Notes: generated by a model from the letters alone, not told the origin. A stretch of DNA of 39,370 nt from Bacillota bacterium (GCA_023397245.1 JAEWUH010000154.1:1-39370), one strand, 5' to 3'. Positions 1 to 7,800 are shown, numbered from the stretch's first letter. Numbers and translations are program-made.

Positions 1-1077
1 CACGGGAACACAGCCGAATTCTGTGCCGTTCAGAGCGGCAAGAATATCCAGATAGAGCGGCTCGCCGATGGAACCGGGCTCTCTTGTGCGGTCAAGAACG
101 GAAATCTTCTTGACTGTCTTCGGCAGAACATCGGTGAGGTATTTGGCAACGAACGGTCTGTAAAGTCTTACCTTTACAAGGCCGACCTTGTCGCCTGCGG
201 CGTTCAGGTAATCCACAACTTCTTCTGCTGCTTCGCAGATGGAACCCATTGCTACGATAACCCTTTCGGCATCCGGAGCGCCGTAGTAGTTAAACGGCTT
301 ATAATCGGTGCCGATCTTCGCGTTGACTTTATTCATGTAGTCGATGACTACGTCCGGGAGATCGTCATAATACTTGTTGCCGGCTTCGCTTGCCTGGAAG
401 AACATATCGTCGTTCTGGGCGGTACCGCGGGTTACCGGATGCTCCGGATTCATTGCGTTGCGGCGGAAGGAATCTACCGCGTCCCAATCGAGCATGTCCG
501 CCAGATCGGCGTAATCCCACATATGAATCTTCTGAACTTCATGAGAAGTACGGAAGCCGTCGAAGAAGTGGAGGAACGGTACTTTTCCCTTAATTGCGGA
601 AAGGTGGGCAACGGCGCCTAAATCCATAACCTCTTGCGGGCTGTTGGAGCACAGCATCGCATAACCTGTCTGGCGGCAGGCGTAAATATCGGAATGGTCG
701 CCGAAAATGCACAGCGCATGGGTGGAAAGAGAGCGGGCTGAGCAATGTATAACACTCGGGAGGAATTCGCCCGCCATCTTATACATGTTAGGGATCATGA
801 GCAGCAAGCCCTGGGAAGCAGTGTACGTGGTGGTCAATGCACCGGCTGCCAAAGAGCCGTGAACTGCACCCGCGGCACCGGCCTCAGACTGCATCTCCGT
901 AACTTTTACTTCTCTGCCGAAAAGGTTCTTTCTGCCGGCAGCGGCATACTTGTCCGTCTCATCAGCCATAACAGAAGACGGCGTGATCGGGTAGATGGCT
1001 GCAACATCCGTAAACGCATAGGATACGTGCGCGGCGGCGTTGTTGCCATCCATGGTTTTCATTTTACGTGAATCCAT
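1..1077 (-). CDS. nifJ: Pyruvate:ferredoxin oxidoreductase, N-terminal 359 residues (runs off the left edge)
   Basis: Oxidises pyruvate with CoA to acetyl-CoA and CO2 while reducing ferredoxin, in the cytoplasm; it is the main pyruvate-oxidising enzyme of anaerobic clostridia. The minus-strand frame is open from the ATG at 1077 to the window edge, so about a third of the usual ~1170-residue homodimeric enzyme is present. The start reads MDSRKMKTMDGNNAAAHVSY, followed by the hallmark YPITPSS, a VTEMQSEAGAAGAVHG stretch and TASQGLLLMIPNMYK of the pyrimidine/TPP domain. Further on, domain II shows GSICEAAEEVVDYL, VKVRLYRPF and LDRTREPGSIGEPLY. The [4Fe-4S] domains lie outside the window. AAAGGAGG sits 9-10 bp before the start. 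Identification is firm; only the C-terminal part is unseen. Confidence 0.95.
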   Translation of the reverse strand, partial: MDSRKMKTMDGNNAAAHVSYAFTDVAAIYPITPSSVMADETDKYAAAGRKNLFGREVKVTEMQSEAGAAGAVHGSLAAGALTTTYTASQGLLLMIPNMYKMAGEFLPSVIHCSARSLSTHALCIFGDHSDIYACRQTGYAMLCSNSPQEVMDLGAVAHLSAIKGKVPFLHFFDGFRTSHEVQKIHMWDYADLADMLDWDAVDSFRRNAMNPEHPVTRGTAQNDDMFFQASEAGNKYYDDLPDVVIDYMNKVNAKIGTDYKPFNYYGAPDAERVIVAMGSICEAAEEVVDYLNAAGDKVGLVKVRLYRPFVAKYLTDVLPKTVKKISVLDRTREPGSIGEPLYLDILAALNGTEFGCVPV

Positions 1078-1146
1078 TATTATTGTTTTCCTCCTTTAAG
1101 GATTAATATATTGAGTTTGGTTCAGAGCGAAACTGCACCAAAGATG

Positions 1147-1175
1147 ATTTTAGCATCTTTTTGGATATAAGTAAA
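1147..1175 (-). promoter_or_regulatory. Candidate promoter for nifJ with an overlapping inverted repeat
   Basis: On the minus strand TTTACT and TAAAAT are separated by 17 bp, with the -10 about 70 bp upstream of the nifJ start. An inverted repeat AAGATG-N7-CATCTT (1141-1159) overlaps the -10 and could be an operator. Base matches are moderate, so this is a candidate only. Confidence 0.35.
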
Positions 1176-1598
1176 GAAGAAAGACAAGAAATTAACAATT
1201 TAAATGCAAGATTTTCGGAGAATAGGCTTTTTATGAAAATCCGCATGGAAATGGGCTTTTTTGCTTTAAAGAAAGCCCTTAAATTGTCCCAATATGAAAC
1301 AGGATTGCCGGTTTTTCTCCGGAATATTCTTTGTCTGTGCGGCCGGCAAAAAATAACAGCAGACACACCCGGTACGAACGGAAAACCCGTTTAAGAAAAA
1401 ATTGTATGTATGGAAAATGCGAAGCTTTACAGAATAACTTAATGAAATCACCGATGATCTCCCATACTTGCGGGCTGCCGGGCTAATTTGGCCCCGAAAT
1501 CCCCCGTTTTGGCAGTCTTTCTGCCGGATTGCGGCGGCGGCGTCCCCGGGACGCGCCGCCGCTCCCCCGCAGGGGAAGCAGGATACCGCGCACGGCGT
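1176..1598. other. Intergenic stretch with a GC-rich hairpin and no convincing gene
   Basis: This lies between the divergent nifJ and CNNM/CorC genes. No reading frame here has a ribosome binding site or protein-like composition. A strong near-perfect hairpin (GCGGCGG..CGTCCC pairing with GGGACG..CCGCCGC) occupies 1531-1562, and a small GGCAG/CTGCC hairpin lies at 1511-1525. Neither is followed by a T-run, so they are not ordinary terminators. The function of the stretch is not visible. Confidence 0.5.
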
Positions 1599-1628
1599 TT
1601 GACAACAGGCGGCGCAATAAGATACAAT
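1599..1628 (+). promoter_or_regulatory. Promoter of the CNNM/CorC-family gene
   Basis: TTGACA (1599-1604) and TACAAT (1623-1628) are separated by 18 bp and end 40 bp before the ATG at 1669. Both hexamers are near consensus for the housekeeping sigma factor. Confidence 0.75.
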
Positions 1629-1668
1629 ACTATTATTACATTACTCAATTTTGAAAGGGGTAAAATTC

Positions 1669-3060
1669 ATGCCTCCCGAACCCGTTCCGCTTTTCCGTTT
1701 TCTTGCCGCCACCGCAGCCGCCCGGCAGGAACCCGGCGCACTTTCTTCGATTCTGCTTTTAATCGTGCTCGTTCTGGTGAACGCCTTTTTTGCGGCCAGC
1801 GAAATCGCCATCATCACTCTGAACGACAATAAAATCAAAAAGATGGCGGAGGACGGTGACCCGAAAGCCGAAAAAATACTGAAGCTGACCTCCAATTCCA
1901 GCCGCTTCCTCGCAACCATACAGGTGGGCGTAACGGTCAGCGGATTCCTCACCTCGGCTTCCGCCTCCCAGAGCTTTTCCGGCAAGCTGACGGAGCTGCT
2001 TTCCTTTCTTCCGTTTTCACAAAGCTTTATTTACGGAATTTCAACGGTGGTCATCACCATCCTTCTTTCTTACTTTTCCCTCGTATTCGGCGAGCTGGTG
2101 CCGAAAAAGATCGCCATGCAGCGCGCGGAAGAGCTTTCCTTTAAATTTATAGGTATGCTGGGCGGCGTTTCCGCCGTCTTCCGCCCGTTCATCACGTTTC
2201 TTACCTTTTCCACGAACGTCGTTCTCAAAATGCTGGGCTTTGACCCCAACTCTTCGGAAGAAACCGTAACGGAAGAAGAAATCCTGATGATGGTGGACGC
2301 CGGCGAAGAAAAAGGCGTGATCGGCGAAAGCGCCAAAGATATGATTTCCAATATTTTTGATTTTACCGATACGACCGTCAGCGAAATCATGACGCACCGC
2401 ACCGAGGTTGCCGCGGTTGAGGATACCGCCACGGTTCAGGACGTGGTGAACCTTTCGATTGAAATGGGTTACTCCCGAATCCCGGTATTCCACGAGGATC
2501 TGGACAACCTGCTGGGCATCATCTACGTAAAAGACCTGCTCCGTTACGTGGGCAATGAGGTCAACCAGACCGTCAAAGTCACCGACCTGATGCGCCCCGC
2601 CTATTTTGTACCGGAAAGCAAGCAGTGCAGCGCGCTGTTTAAGGAAATGACCGAGCGCAGGACGCAGATTGCGATTATCGTCGACGAATACGGCGGCACC
2701 GAGGGCATCGTCACCATGGAGGACCTGCTCGAGTCCATTGTCGGCAATATTCAGGATGAATACGACAACGAGGAAGAAGAAATCCAGAAGGTCGACGAAA
2801 ATAAATATACCGTGGACGGCGGCACCGCCATTGACGAAATTTCCGACCTTGTGGGGGTCGACCTGCCGGAGGGCGACTACGACACCATCGCCGGGCTGGT
2901 TGTGGAAATGCTTGGGCGTATCCCTGAACCCAACGAGCACCCGAGCGTTACCGTGGAAAACCTGACGCTCACCGTGGAAGAGGTGGAGGAACGCCGCATC
3001 GCAAAAATTCTGATTGAGAAGAAGCCCCTGCCCGGCGCGGAGCCGCAGCAGGAGGAATGA
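1669..3060 (+). CDS. CNNM (DUF21)/CBS-domain membrane protein of the hemolysin C/CorC family
   Basis: A 463-residue membrane protein of the widespread CNNM/CorC family, whose members have been linked to Mg2+ and other divalent-cation export; older annotation calls them hemolysins. After a short N-terminal extension there are about three or four membrane segments of the DUF21 domain (roughly 25-200), including the typical NAFFAASEIAI and FGELVPKKIA stretches. Two CBS repeats follow (about 230-345, with MTHRTEV, YSRIPVF and IVDEYGGTEGIVTMEDLLE). A CorC_HlyC domain closes the protein (about 365-450) with an acidic tail. The ATG at 1669 is chosen over an in-frame TTG at 1651 because the SD-like GAAAGGGG (1653-1660) sits correctly before 1669. 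Single-gene unit with its own promoter. The ion substrate cannot be read from the sequence. Confidence 0.9.
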   Translation: MPPEPVPLFRFLAATAAARQEPGALSSILLLIVLVLVNAFFAASEIAIITLNDNKIKKMAEDGDPKAEKILKLTSNSSRFLATIQVGVTVSGFLTSASASQSFSGKLTELLSFLPFSQSFIYGISTVVITILLSYFSLVFGELVPKKIAMQRAEELSFKFIGMLGGVSAVFRPFITFLTFSTNVVLKMLGFDPNSSEETVTEEEILMMVDAGEEKGVIGESAKDMISNIFDFTDTTVSEIMTHRTEVAAVEDTATVQDVVNLSIEMGYSRIPVFHEDLDNLLGIIYVKDLLRYVGNEVNQTVKVTDLMRPAYFVPESKQCSALFKEMTERRTQIAIIVDEYGGTEGIVTMEDLLESIVGNIQDEYDNEEEEIQKVDENKYTVDGGTAIDEISDLVGVDLPEGDYDTIAGLVVEMLGRIPEPNEHPSVTVENLTLTVEEVEERRIAKILIEKKPLPGAEPQQEE

Positions 3061-3088
3061 CCGGAGCATTATATTCCGTTACGGAAAC

Positions 3089-3117
3089 TTGATTTTATCC
3101 CGCATTTGTAGTATGTT
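3089..3117 (+). promoter_or_regulatory. Candidate promoter for the queT leader
   Basis: TTGATT (3089-3094) and TATGTT (3112-3117) are separated by 17 bp. Transcription would begin at about 3124, just where the structured leader starts, leaving a ~140-nt untranslated leader before queT. Confidence 0.5.
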
Positions 3118-3124
3118 AAGTTTA

Positions 3125-3237
3125 ATGCTGTGCGAACAGCGCAGATTGCATCCGGTCCTCAGACTGCGGCAAAGCCATGCGGCTTTGTTCCCCGTCTGTG
3201 CTGCACAACGCAGCGGTCAGTCGCAACATCCTGACCT
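3125..3237 (+). promoter_or_regulatory. Probable preQ1-III riboswitch upstream of queT
   Basis: The ~110-nt leader directly before queT is rich in paired elements: CGCAG/CTGCG enclosing 3140-3169, a perfect CAAAGCC-ATGC-GGCTTTG hairpin (3170-3187), GCTGC/GCAGC (3200-3214), and GGTCAG/CTGACC (3215-3236) close to the ribosome binding site. Overlapping complementary segments such as GGTCC, GGTCAG and CTGACC allow a pseudoknot. Known background: the preQ1-III class is described from Ruminococcaceae upstream of queT and uses a large wrapped pseudoknot. The match of position, target gene and overall sequence supports this class. The assignment is from memory of the motif, not a covariance-model search. 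Confidence 0.7.
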
Positions 3238-3265
3238 AAAATAAAACTACGGAGGAAAATGAACC

Positions 3266-3787
3266 ATGAAAAACCAAGGAAAAAGTGTACAGTTTTTGAC
3301 CCAGAGCGCAATGATTGCCGCACTCTATGCGGTGCTCACCTTAGTGGCGGCGGCGGTAAATCTGGCCTACGGGCCGATTCAGTTCCGCTTTTCGGAGGCC
3401 CTCACCATTCTTCCCATCTTTACCCCCGCGGCAATTCCCGGCTTAACGCTCGGCTGCCTGATCTCCAATATCTGGAGCGGCTACGGCGCGGCGGATATGG
3501 TGTTCGGGACCTTAGCGACCCTGCTGGCGGCAATCGTGACCCGGATGCTCCGGAACATCCGATATAAAAACGTTCCCTGGCTTGCGCCCCTGCCCCCCGT
3601 GCTTTTCAACGCGGTGATCGTCGGGCTCGAAATCGCGGTGCTCTCTCCCGGGGGATTTGTCTGGGCCGGTTTTTTCAGCGCGGCGCTGAGCGTCGGCGCC
3701 GGAGAGCTGGTCATCTGCTACGTGCTGGGGCTTCCGTTTGCGGCGGCTTTAGAAAAGACCGGCGTTTCGGGAAAAATATTCAAATAG
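3266..3787 (+). CDS. queT: QueT family queuosine-precursor (preQ1) transporter, S component of an ECF transporter
   Basis: A 173-residue integral membrane protein expected to bind and import a queuosine precursor (preQ0/preQ1 or related) together with an ECF energy-coupling module encoded elsewhere. It has about five hydrophobic segments and the family stretches AMIAALYAVLT, YGPIQFRFSEALTILP, GLTLGCLISNIW and LPPVLFNAVIVG. The ATG at 3266 is chosen because GGAGG (3251-3255) lies 10 bp upstream; an out-of-frame ATG at 3259 is too close to it. The gene is preceded by the riboswitch-like leader, which fits repression by preQ1. No queuosine biosynthesis gene is next to it. Family identity is confident; the exact ligand is inferred. 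Confidence 0.9.
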   Translation: MKNQGKSVQFLTQSAMIAALYAVLTLVAAAVNLAYGPIQFRFSEALTILPIFTPAAIPGLTLGCLISNIWSGYGAADMVFGTLATLLAAIVTRMLRNIRYKNVPWLAPLPPVLFNAVIVGLEIAVLSPGGFVWAGFFSAALSVGAGELVICYVLGLPFAAALEKTGVSGKIFK

Positions 3788-3852
3788 TATACGGTTCGGC
3801 GGCTATTACAAAGCGCCCTACGTTTTATGCATCATATGGAGGAGTCTGTTTC

Positions 3853-5235
3853 ATGGGAGAAAATCAACTTGCAGTGAAAAAGCGGCTGAAGAATATTCCG
3901 CCGGTAAGACTGATCGTCATCAGTTTTTTGCTGGTCATTCTGATCGGTACTTTTTTGCTTACACTGCCGGTTTGCTCCCGGACTTACCGGCCGACCTCCT
4001 TTATCGACGCGTTGTTTACCGCAACTTCGGCCACCTGTGTGACGGGGCTTGTCGTTTTTGACACCTGGGTGCACTGGAATGCGCTGGGGCAAATCATCAT
4101 TCTTTCACTGATTCAGATCGGCGGCCTCGGCGTGATTACCTTTACCACCGGATTCGCGCTCCTTCTGCACCGCAGGCTCGGCCTGCGCGATATCCAGCTG
4201 GCATGCGAAAACACGAGCGGCGGTACCGTCGGGATTATCCCGCTGATCAAAATCATCCTGATTTTTACCGCCTGCTGTGAAAGCGCCGGCGCGCTGCTGC
4301 TGATGCTGCGTTTTGTGCCGCAGTTCGGTTTAAAGGGCGTCTGGATTGCCGTTTTCACTTCCGTTTCCGCCTACTGCAACGCCGGTTTTGATATTCTGGG
4401 GTTTGTCATGGAAAACGGGAATCTGATTCCCTATGTTTCCGATCCTCTGGTGTGTCTCACCGTCTGCGCGCTGATCATCATCGGCGGTATCGGATTCGTG
4501 GTCATCAGCGATCTCTATTACGCGCGCATCCAGCCGCGTATGCACAAATGCCGGCCCGTACATATCAACTTTCACTCCACGCTTGTACTGATTACCACAG
4601 CAGTCCTGATTATAGTCGGAACAGTGCTGTTCTTCTTCTGTGAATACGGCAACACCCTGAACGGGCTGAGCCTGGGCGCCAAGCTGAACGCTTCCCTGTT
4701 CCAGTCTGTCAGCGCGCGCACCGCGGGTTTTGCCACGGTGGACATTGCCAAAGAATACGATTTTACCAAGATCATCACGGTAATTCTGATGTTCATCGGC
4801 GCGTCGCCGGGCGGCACGGGCGGCGGGATTAAGACCACGACTTTTGTGGTGCTGGCGGCCACCGTTTTCAGCGTGATGCGCGGGCAGGAGGATACTACCA
4901 TACTGAAGCGCAGGCTGGATAAATTCACGGTTTACCGTGCGCTTGCCATTTTTTCCGGCGCGCTGTTTCTTGTGCTCATTACAACCGGCATCATTCTTAC
5001 CGCCGATCCGCACGTAAACGGAATCGACGCCCTGTTTGAGGCAACCTCCGGCTTCGGCACCGTGGGACTGAGCGCCGGGGTAACGCAGACGCTCAGCGCC
5101 GTTTCCAAATTCACCGTATCGTGCGCCATGTTTGCCGGAAGAGTGGGCCCCGTCTCCTTAGGGCTTGCGCTCACTCTGCACAAAGGGCACCACACCGGAA
5201 GCATTCTGCCGGAAGGCAAAGTCATCGTGGGCTGA
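3853..5235 (+). CDS. TrkH/KtrB family potassium uptake channel subunit
   Basis: A 460-residue membrane protein of the KtrB/TrkH/HKT superfamily, which carries K+ (or Na+) across the cytoplasmic membrane through four repeated M1-P-M2 units. The four filter-like loops are visible: TATSATCVTGLVV, SAYCNAGFD, SARTAGFAT and ATSGFGTVGLSAG. Each carries the filter Gly, or its near equivalent, found in this family. GGTGG-type glycine strings near residue 320 resemble the KtrB D1M2 gating region. GGAGGAG lies 8 bp before the ATG. The usual cytoplasmic RCK partner (KtrA/TrkA) is not adjacent, so it is either unlinked or missing. The 66-bp upstream gap is too short for the known c-di-AMP riboswitch. Confidence 0.92.
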   Translation: MGENQLAVKKRLKNIPPVRLIVISFLLVILIGTFLLTLPVCSRTYRPTSFIDALFTATSATCVTGLVVFDTWVHWNALGQIIILSLIQIGGLGVITFTTGFALLLHRRLGLRDIQLACENTSGGTVGIIPLIKIILIFTACCESAGALLLMLRFVPQFGLKGVWIAVFTSVSAYCNAGFDILGFVMENGNLIPYVSDPLVCLTVCALIIIGGIGFVVISDLYYARIQPRMHKCRPVHINFHSTLVLITTAVLIIVGTVLFFFCEYGNTLNGLSLGAKLNASLFQSVSARTAGFATVDIAKEYDFTKIITVILMFIGASPGGTGGGIKTTTFVVLAATVFSVMRGQEDTTILKRRLDKFTVYRALAIFSGALFLVLITTGIILTADPHVNGIDALFEATSGFGTVGLSAGVTQTLSAVSKFTVSCAMFAGRVGPVSLGLALTLHKGHHTGSILPEGKVIVG

Positions 5236-5249
5236 CGGCTGAAAAAGCA

Positions 5250-5286
5250 AAATCCCTGTCCGGTTAAGCCGGGCAGGGATTTTTTG
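5250..5286 (+). terminator. Rho-independent terminator after the TrkH/KtrB gene
   Basis: A long hairpin AAATCCCTG-T-CCGG / CCGG-G-CAGGGATTT is followed by a T-run (5279-5285). The opposite strand also ends in T-rich sequence, so it may work both ways. Confidence 0.85.
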
Positions 5287-5307
5287 TCATTAGGATACAG
5301 GTTTCTG

Positions 5308-5352
5308 AAATAAAATGCGGAAGCCGGCGAAGCGCTACGCTTCGCCGGCTTC
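5308..5352 (-). terminator. Terminator of the minus-strand redox operon
   Basis: A perfect 15-bp stem (5320-5334 pairing with 5338-5352, core GAAGCCGGCGAAGCG) has a CTA loop and, on the minus strand, is followed by CGCATTTTATTT. It lies 31 bp beyond the stop codon at 5383. Confidence 0.75.
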
Positions 5353-5382
5353 TCGGACCGTTAAGTATGGGTTATGCTCCTT

Positions 5383-5922
5383 TTAGACTTGTTTGCCCAT
5401 TTCGTAGGCCTGCTTCATCGCCGCATGCTCTTTAATTTCACCGGACTTCCAGACACCCGCGGCATAGATAATTCCTTTTTCGTGCGGATCGTTCAAACAA
5501 TCTTCCGTGAATCCGCGGAAGCCTTCAACGGTGCGCTCCAGCATATTTTGGTCGGTATCCGCGGCGGTTACGATAAAGTAAAAGTCCTTGTTTGATATTT
5601 CCGTATATCTGGGCACAGTTCGGTCAATCAGCGTTTTCATCTGCGCGTCCATCGTGTAGAAATAGACCGGCGTCGCCATGACGATGACATCGGCGCTGAC
5701 CATTTTGTCAAGCACGTCTGCCATATCGTCTTTCTGTACACACTGGTGGGTACTGTTGCATACGCCGCATCCGGTACAGTAATTGATCTTCCTGTCGCGC
5801 AGGAACACCTTTTCCGCTTCGTGACCCGCGTCGCGGGCCCCGCGCAGGAATTCATCACAGAGCGTGTCGGAATTTCCGCCCCTTCTTGGGCTGGCGGATA
5901 AAATTAAAACTTTTTTACTCAT
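5383..5922 (-). CDS. Flavodoxin-fold NAD(P)H-dependent oxidoreductase with an iron-sulfur-flavoprotein-type cysteine cluster
   Basis: A 179-residue cytoplasmic FMN-binding protein. The N-terminus KVLILSASPRRGGNSDTL is the phosphate-binding loop of the NADPH-dependent FMN reductase fold. Residues 49-61 give the compact motif C-x2-C-x2-C-x5-C, resembling the [4Fe-4S] motif of archaeal/clostridial iron-sulfur flavoproteins (Isf). TPVYFYTMDAQMKTLIDR is the typical flavin-contacting and dimer region. Isf proteins reduce O2, H2O2 or other small electron acceptors with ferredoxin, so a redox-detoxification role is plausible. AAAGGAG precedes the ATG at 5922. It has its own strong promoter just upstream and follows the alcohol dehydrogenase and flavodoxin genes. 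Substrate unknown. Confidence 0.85.
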   Translation of the reverse strand: MSKKVLILSASPRRGGNSDTLCDEFLRGARDAGHEAEKVFLRDRKINYCTGCGVCNSTHQCVQKDDMADVLDKMVSADVIVMATPVYFYTMDAQMKTLIDRTVPRYTEISNKDFYFIVTAADTDQNMLERTVEGFRGFTEDCLNDPHEKGIIYAAGVWKSGEIKEHAAMKQAYEMGKQV

Positions 5923-5973
5923 ATTGTTCTCCTTTCGGGAAATCGGCAGAAACGGCCGGTTCAGTCTGCGCTT

Positions 5974-6002
5974 TTTATACCTCCGTCCGGCAGATTTGTC
6001 AA
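5974..6002 (-). promoter_or_regulatory. Strong promoter of the Isf-like reductase gene
   Basis: On the minus strand TTGACA (6002-5997) and TATAAA (5979-5974) are separated by exactly 17 bp, 52 bp before the start at 5922. The gene can therefore be transcribed independently of the upstream alcohol dehydrogenase. Confidence 0.8.
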
Positions 6003-6012
6003 TCCGTAAAAA

Positions 6013-7185
6013 TTACCGATACGATTTTTCATAGATGGACACGCAATCCGCGACGCTCAAAGCCACCCTGTCACACTGGAACAAGCCGCCCATGGTTTCC
6101 ATCGCATTTTTCGCAAGCGTTTCAAATTCCTCCGGTTTTATTCCGTAGTCAGACATCTTCAAATCGGCAACGCCGCAGTCTCCCTGCATCTTGGTGAGCA
6201 TTTCAATAAAGTCCATCGGCTTGCTCGCGTCTTCCTTGCCCATGGCCTTTGCCATCCGGACAAAGCGGTCGTCGCATACATGCTTTTCGATAAAGAACGT
6301 AAAATATGCCTTACTCAGCATTGTAAGCCCTGCTCCGTGGGGCAGCTCCTGATGGTACGCGCTCAGCGCGTGTTCCAGAGAATGCTGGCTGGAGGTGGAA
6401 CCGACGACCATTTCAATGCCGGAAAGATAATTGCCGAACGCAACCTTTTCGCGCGCTTCCATATCTTTGCCGTCATGCACCGCTTTTGCCAGATTGCGGC
6501 TGACATTTTCTATGGCGGTGATACCGAACATATCGCTCATCGGATTTGCAAATTTGGAAATATAACCCTCGGCACTGTGGAAGAATGCGTCAAAGCCCTG
6601 GTACGCCGTGAATTTCGGCGGAACGCTTGTCATCAGTTCGGGATCAATAAGCGCAATCTTCGGAAACAGCTCGTCAATACCGCCGAACCCGATTTTTTCA
6701 TGCGTATCCGGATTGGTGATGACGCCCCAGGCATCCGTTTCACTGCCGGTGCCGGCAGTCGTTGTAATCGCGATAATAGGCAGCGGTTTATTCTTCACGG
6801 GCATGGCCTTGCCGGTTTTTCCAAAGGCATAATCCCACAGGTCGCCCTCATTAACAGCGGAAACCGCGATTCCTTTCGACGCATCCATCACACTGCCCCC
6901 GCCAAGCGCAACAATAAAATCGCAGCCGTTTTCGCGGGCGAACGCGCCGCCTTCTTCCACGGTCGCTTTCAGGGGGTTCGGCTGTATTTTGTCGAACACG
7001 GCGGTCTCAATGCCGGCCGTATGCAGCTGTTCCTCCGTGCGGGCAAGATAGCCGTTTGCCTTTGTGGATTGGCCGTTTGAAATAACGATCATCGCTTTTT
7101 TGCCGGGCATTGTCTGCTCATGCAGACAGTTCAGCATTCCTACGCCAAAAAGCGCTCTGGTAGGTACAAAATACTTAAAACTCAT
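6013..7185 (-). CDS. Iron-containing (group III) alcohol dehydrogenase
   Basis: A 390-residue cytoplasmic NAD(P)-dependent dehydrogenase that interconverts alcohols and aldehydes or ketones. The N-terminal Rossmann-like domain carries the dinucleotide motif GGGSVMDASK (95-104) and the TTTAGTGSET loop (141-150). The C-terminal helical domain supplies the metal ligands. By analogy with FucO these are D199, H203 (FDAFFHSAEGY), H268 (SSQHSLEH) and H283 (LPHGAG). Length is normal for the family. It lies 28 bp downstream of a flavodoxin gene on the same strand and probably shares its MerR-type promoter. That arrangement suggests aldehyde or electrophile clearance rather than bulk fermentation. Substrate not determinable. 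Confidence 0.93.
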   Translation of the reverse strand: MSFKYFVPTRALFGVGMLNCLHEQTMPGKKAMIVISNGQSTKANGYLARTEEQLHTAGIETAVFDKIQPNPLKATVEEGGAFARENGCDFIVALGGGSVMDASKGIAVSAVNEGDLWDYAFGKTGKAMPVKNKPLPIIAITTTAGTGSETDAWGVITNPDTHEKIGFGGIDELFPKIALIDPELMTSVPPKFTAYQGFDAFFHSAEGYISKFANPMSDMFGITAIENVSRNLAKAVHDGKDMEAREKVAFGNYLSGIEMVVGSTSSQHSLEHALSAYHQELPHGAGLTMLSKAYFTFFIEKHVCDDRFVRMAKAMGKEDASKPMDFIEMLTKMQGDCGVADLKMSDYGIKPEEFETLAKNAMETMGGLFQCDRVALSVADCVSIYEKSYR

Positions 7186-7213
7186 TTTTGTTTACTCCGT
7201 TCTGATAATTTAA

Positions 7214-7726
7214 TTAAAATTTGAGCCATGCGGCAATGTCTTTTCCCGCATTTTTCACGCTGCTGCCGCGGATGGCAAGGCCTCTTTGCACATTGGCGCC
7301 GGGGCAGAGCTTTTTGATGTCGCTTTCGCTGTTTCCCATTCCGCTGCCCTCATGCGTACAAAACGGGAGAATCGTCTTTCCGGAAAAATCATATTTTTCA
7401 AGGAACGTCCATACCGGCATGGGCATGGTGCCCCACCAGTTCGGATAGCCGAGGACGACCGTTTCGTACCCGGCAATACTTTCGGGATATACGGTCAATG
7501 ACGGACGGGCGTTGGCGCGGAGTTCCTTCTGTGCCTCTTCGGTGCAGGCGCGGTAATCCGCAGAATATTTTTTCAGCGGGTCTATTTTAAACAAGTCGCC
7601 TCCGGCAGCATCCGCGGCCATTTTTGCGGCAAGCTCGGTATTCCCGACCGGCAGATTTACAATGCTTCCGCCAACGTAGTTTCCGCCCTCACGGGAGAAG
7701 TATGCAACCAGAACTTTACTGCTCAT
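7214..7726 (-). CDS. Flavodoxin (flavodoxin_4 type)
   Basis: A 170-residue FMN-binding electron carrier. KVLVAYFSREGG at the N-terminus is the FMN phosphate loop, in an atypical form; GYPNWWGTMPMPVWTFLE and LPFCTHEGSGMGNS are the flavin-contact loops characteristic of this flavodoxin subgroup. TTAGGAGG precedes the ATG at 7726. It is the first gene of a minus-strand group with an iron alcohol dehydrogenase 28 bp downstream. The upstream promoter has a 19-bp spacer holding a palindrome, as expected for MerR-family control. The physiological partner is unknown; some members act in detoxification with alcohol or aldo-keto reductases. Confidence 0.9.
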   Translation of the reverse strand: MSSKVLVAYFSREGGNYVGGSIVNLPVGNTELAAKMAADAAGGDLFKIDPLKKYSADYRACTEEAQKELRANARPSLTVYPESIAGYETVVLGYPNWWGTMPMPVWTFLEKYDFSGKTILPFCTHEGSGMGNSESDIKKLCPGANVQRGLAIRGSSVKNAGKDIAAWLKF

Positions 7727-7769
7727 ATAAAAACCTCCTAACGCTTTGTAAAAAATCGATGCCTAACAT

Positions 7770-7800
7770 AGCGTATCACTTTGAGTTAACTCCAAGTCAA
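7770..7800 (-). promoter_or_regulatory. MerR-family-type promoter/operator of the flavodoxin-alcohol dehydrogenase operon
   Basis: On the minus strand TTGACT (7800-7795) is followed after a 19-bp spacer by a weak -10, TACGCT (7775-7770). The spacer region holds a 20-bp near-perfect palindrome (7778-7797, core GAGTTAACTC, one mismatched pair). An overlong 19-20-bp spacer filled by a dyad is the signature of promoters twisted into shape by MerR-family activators. The sequence resembles sites of the aldehyde-responsive AdhR/NmlR subgroup. No such regulator gene is adjacent. Confidence 0.7.

Noticed and set aside
1161..1394. 77-codon plus-strand frame between nifJ and the CNNM/CorC gene
   Set aside because: It starts at TTG without an SD and shows no family features; the region is better read as intergenic.
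2041..3069. 342-codon antisense frame opposite the CNNM/CorC gene
   Set aside because: The plus-strand protein has complete DUF21, CBS and CorC domains; the antisense product has no recognisable domain.
3788..3852. c-di-AMP riboswitch before the TrkH/KtrB gene
   Set aside because: The 65-bp gap is much shorter than that riboswitch and lacks its stems.
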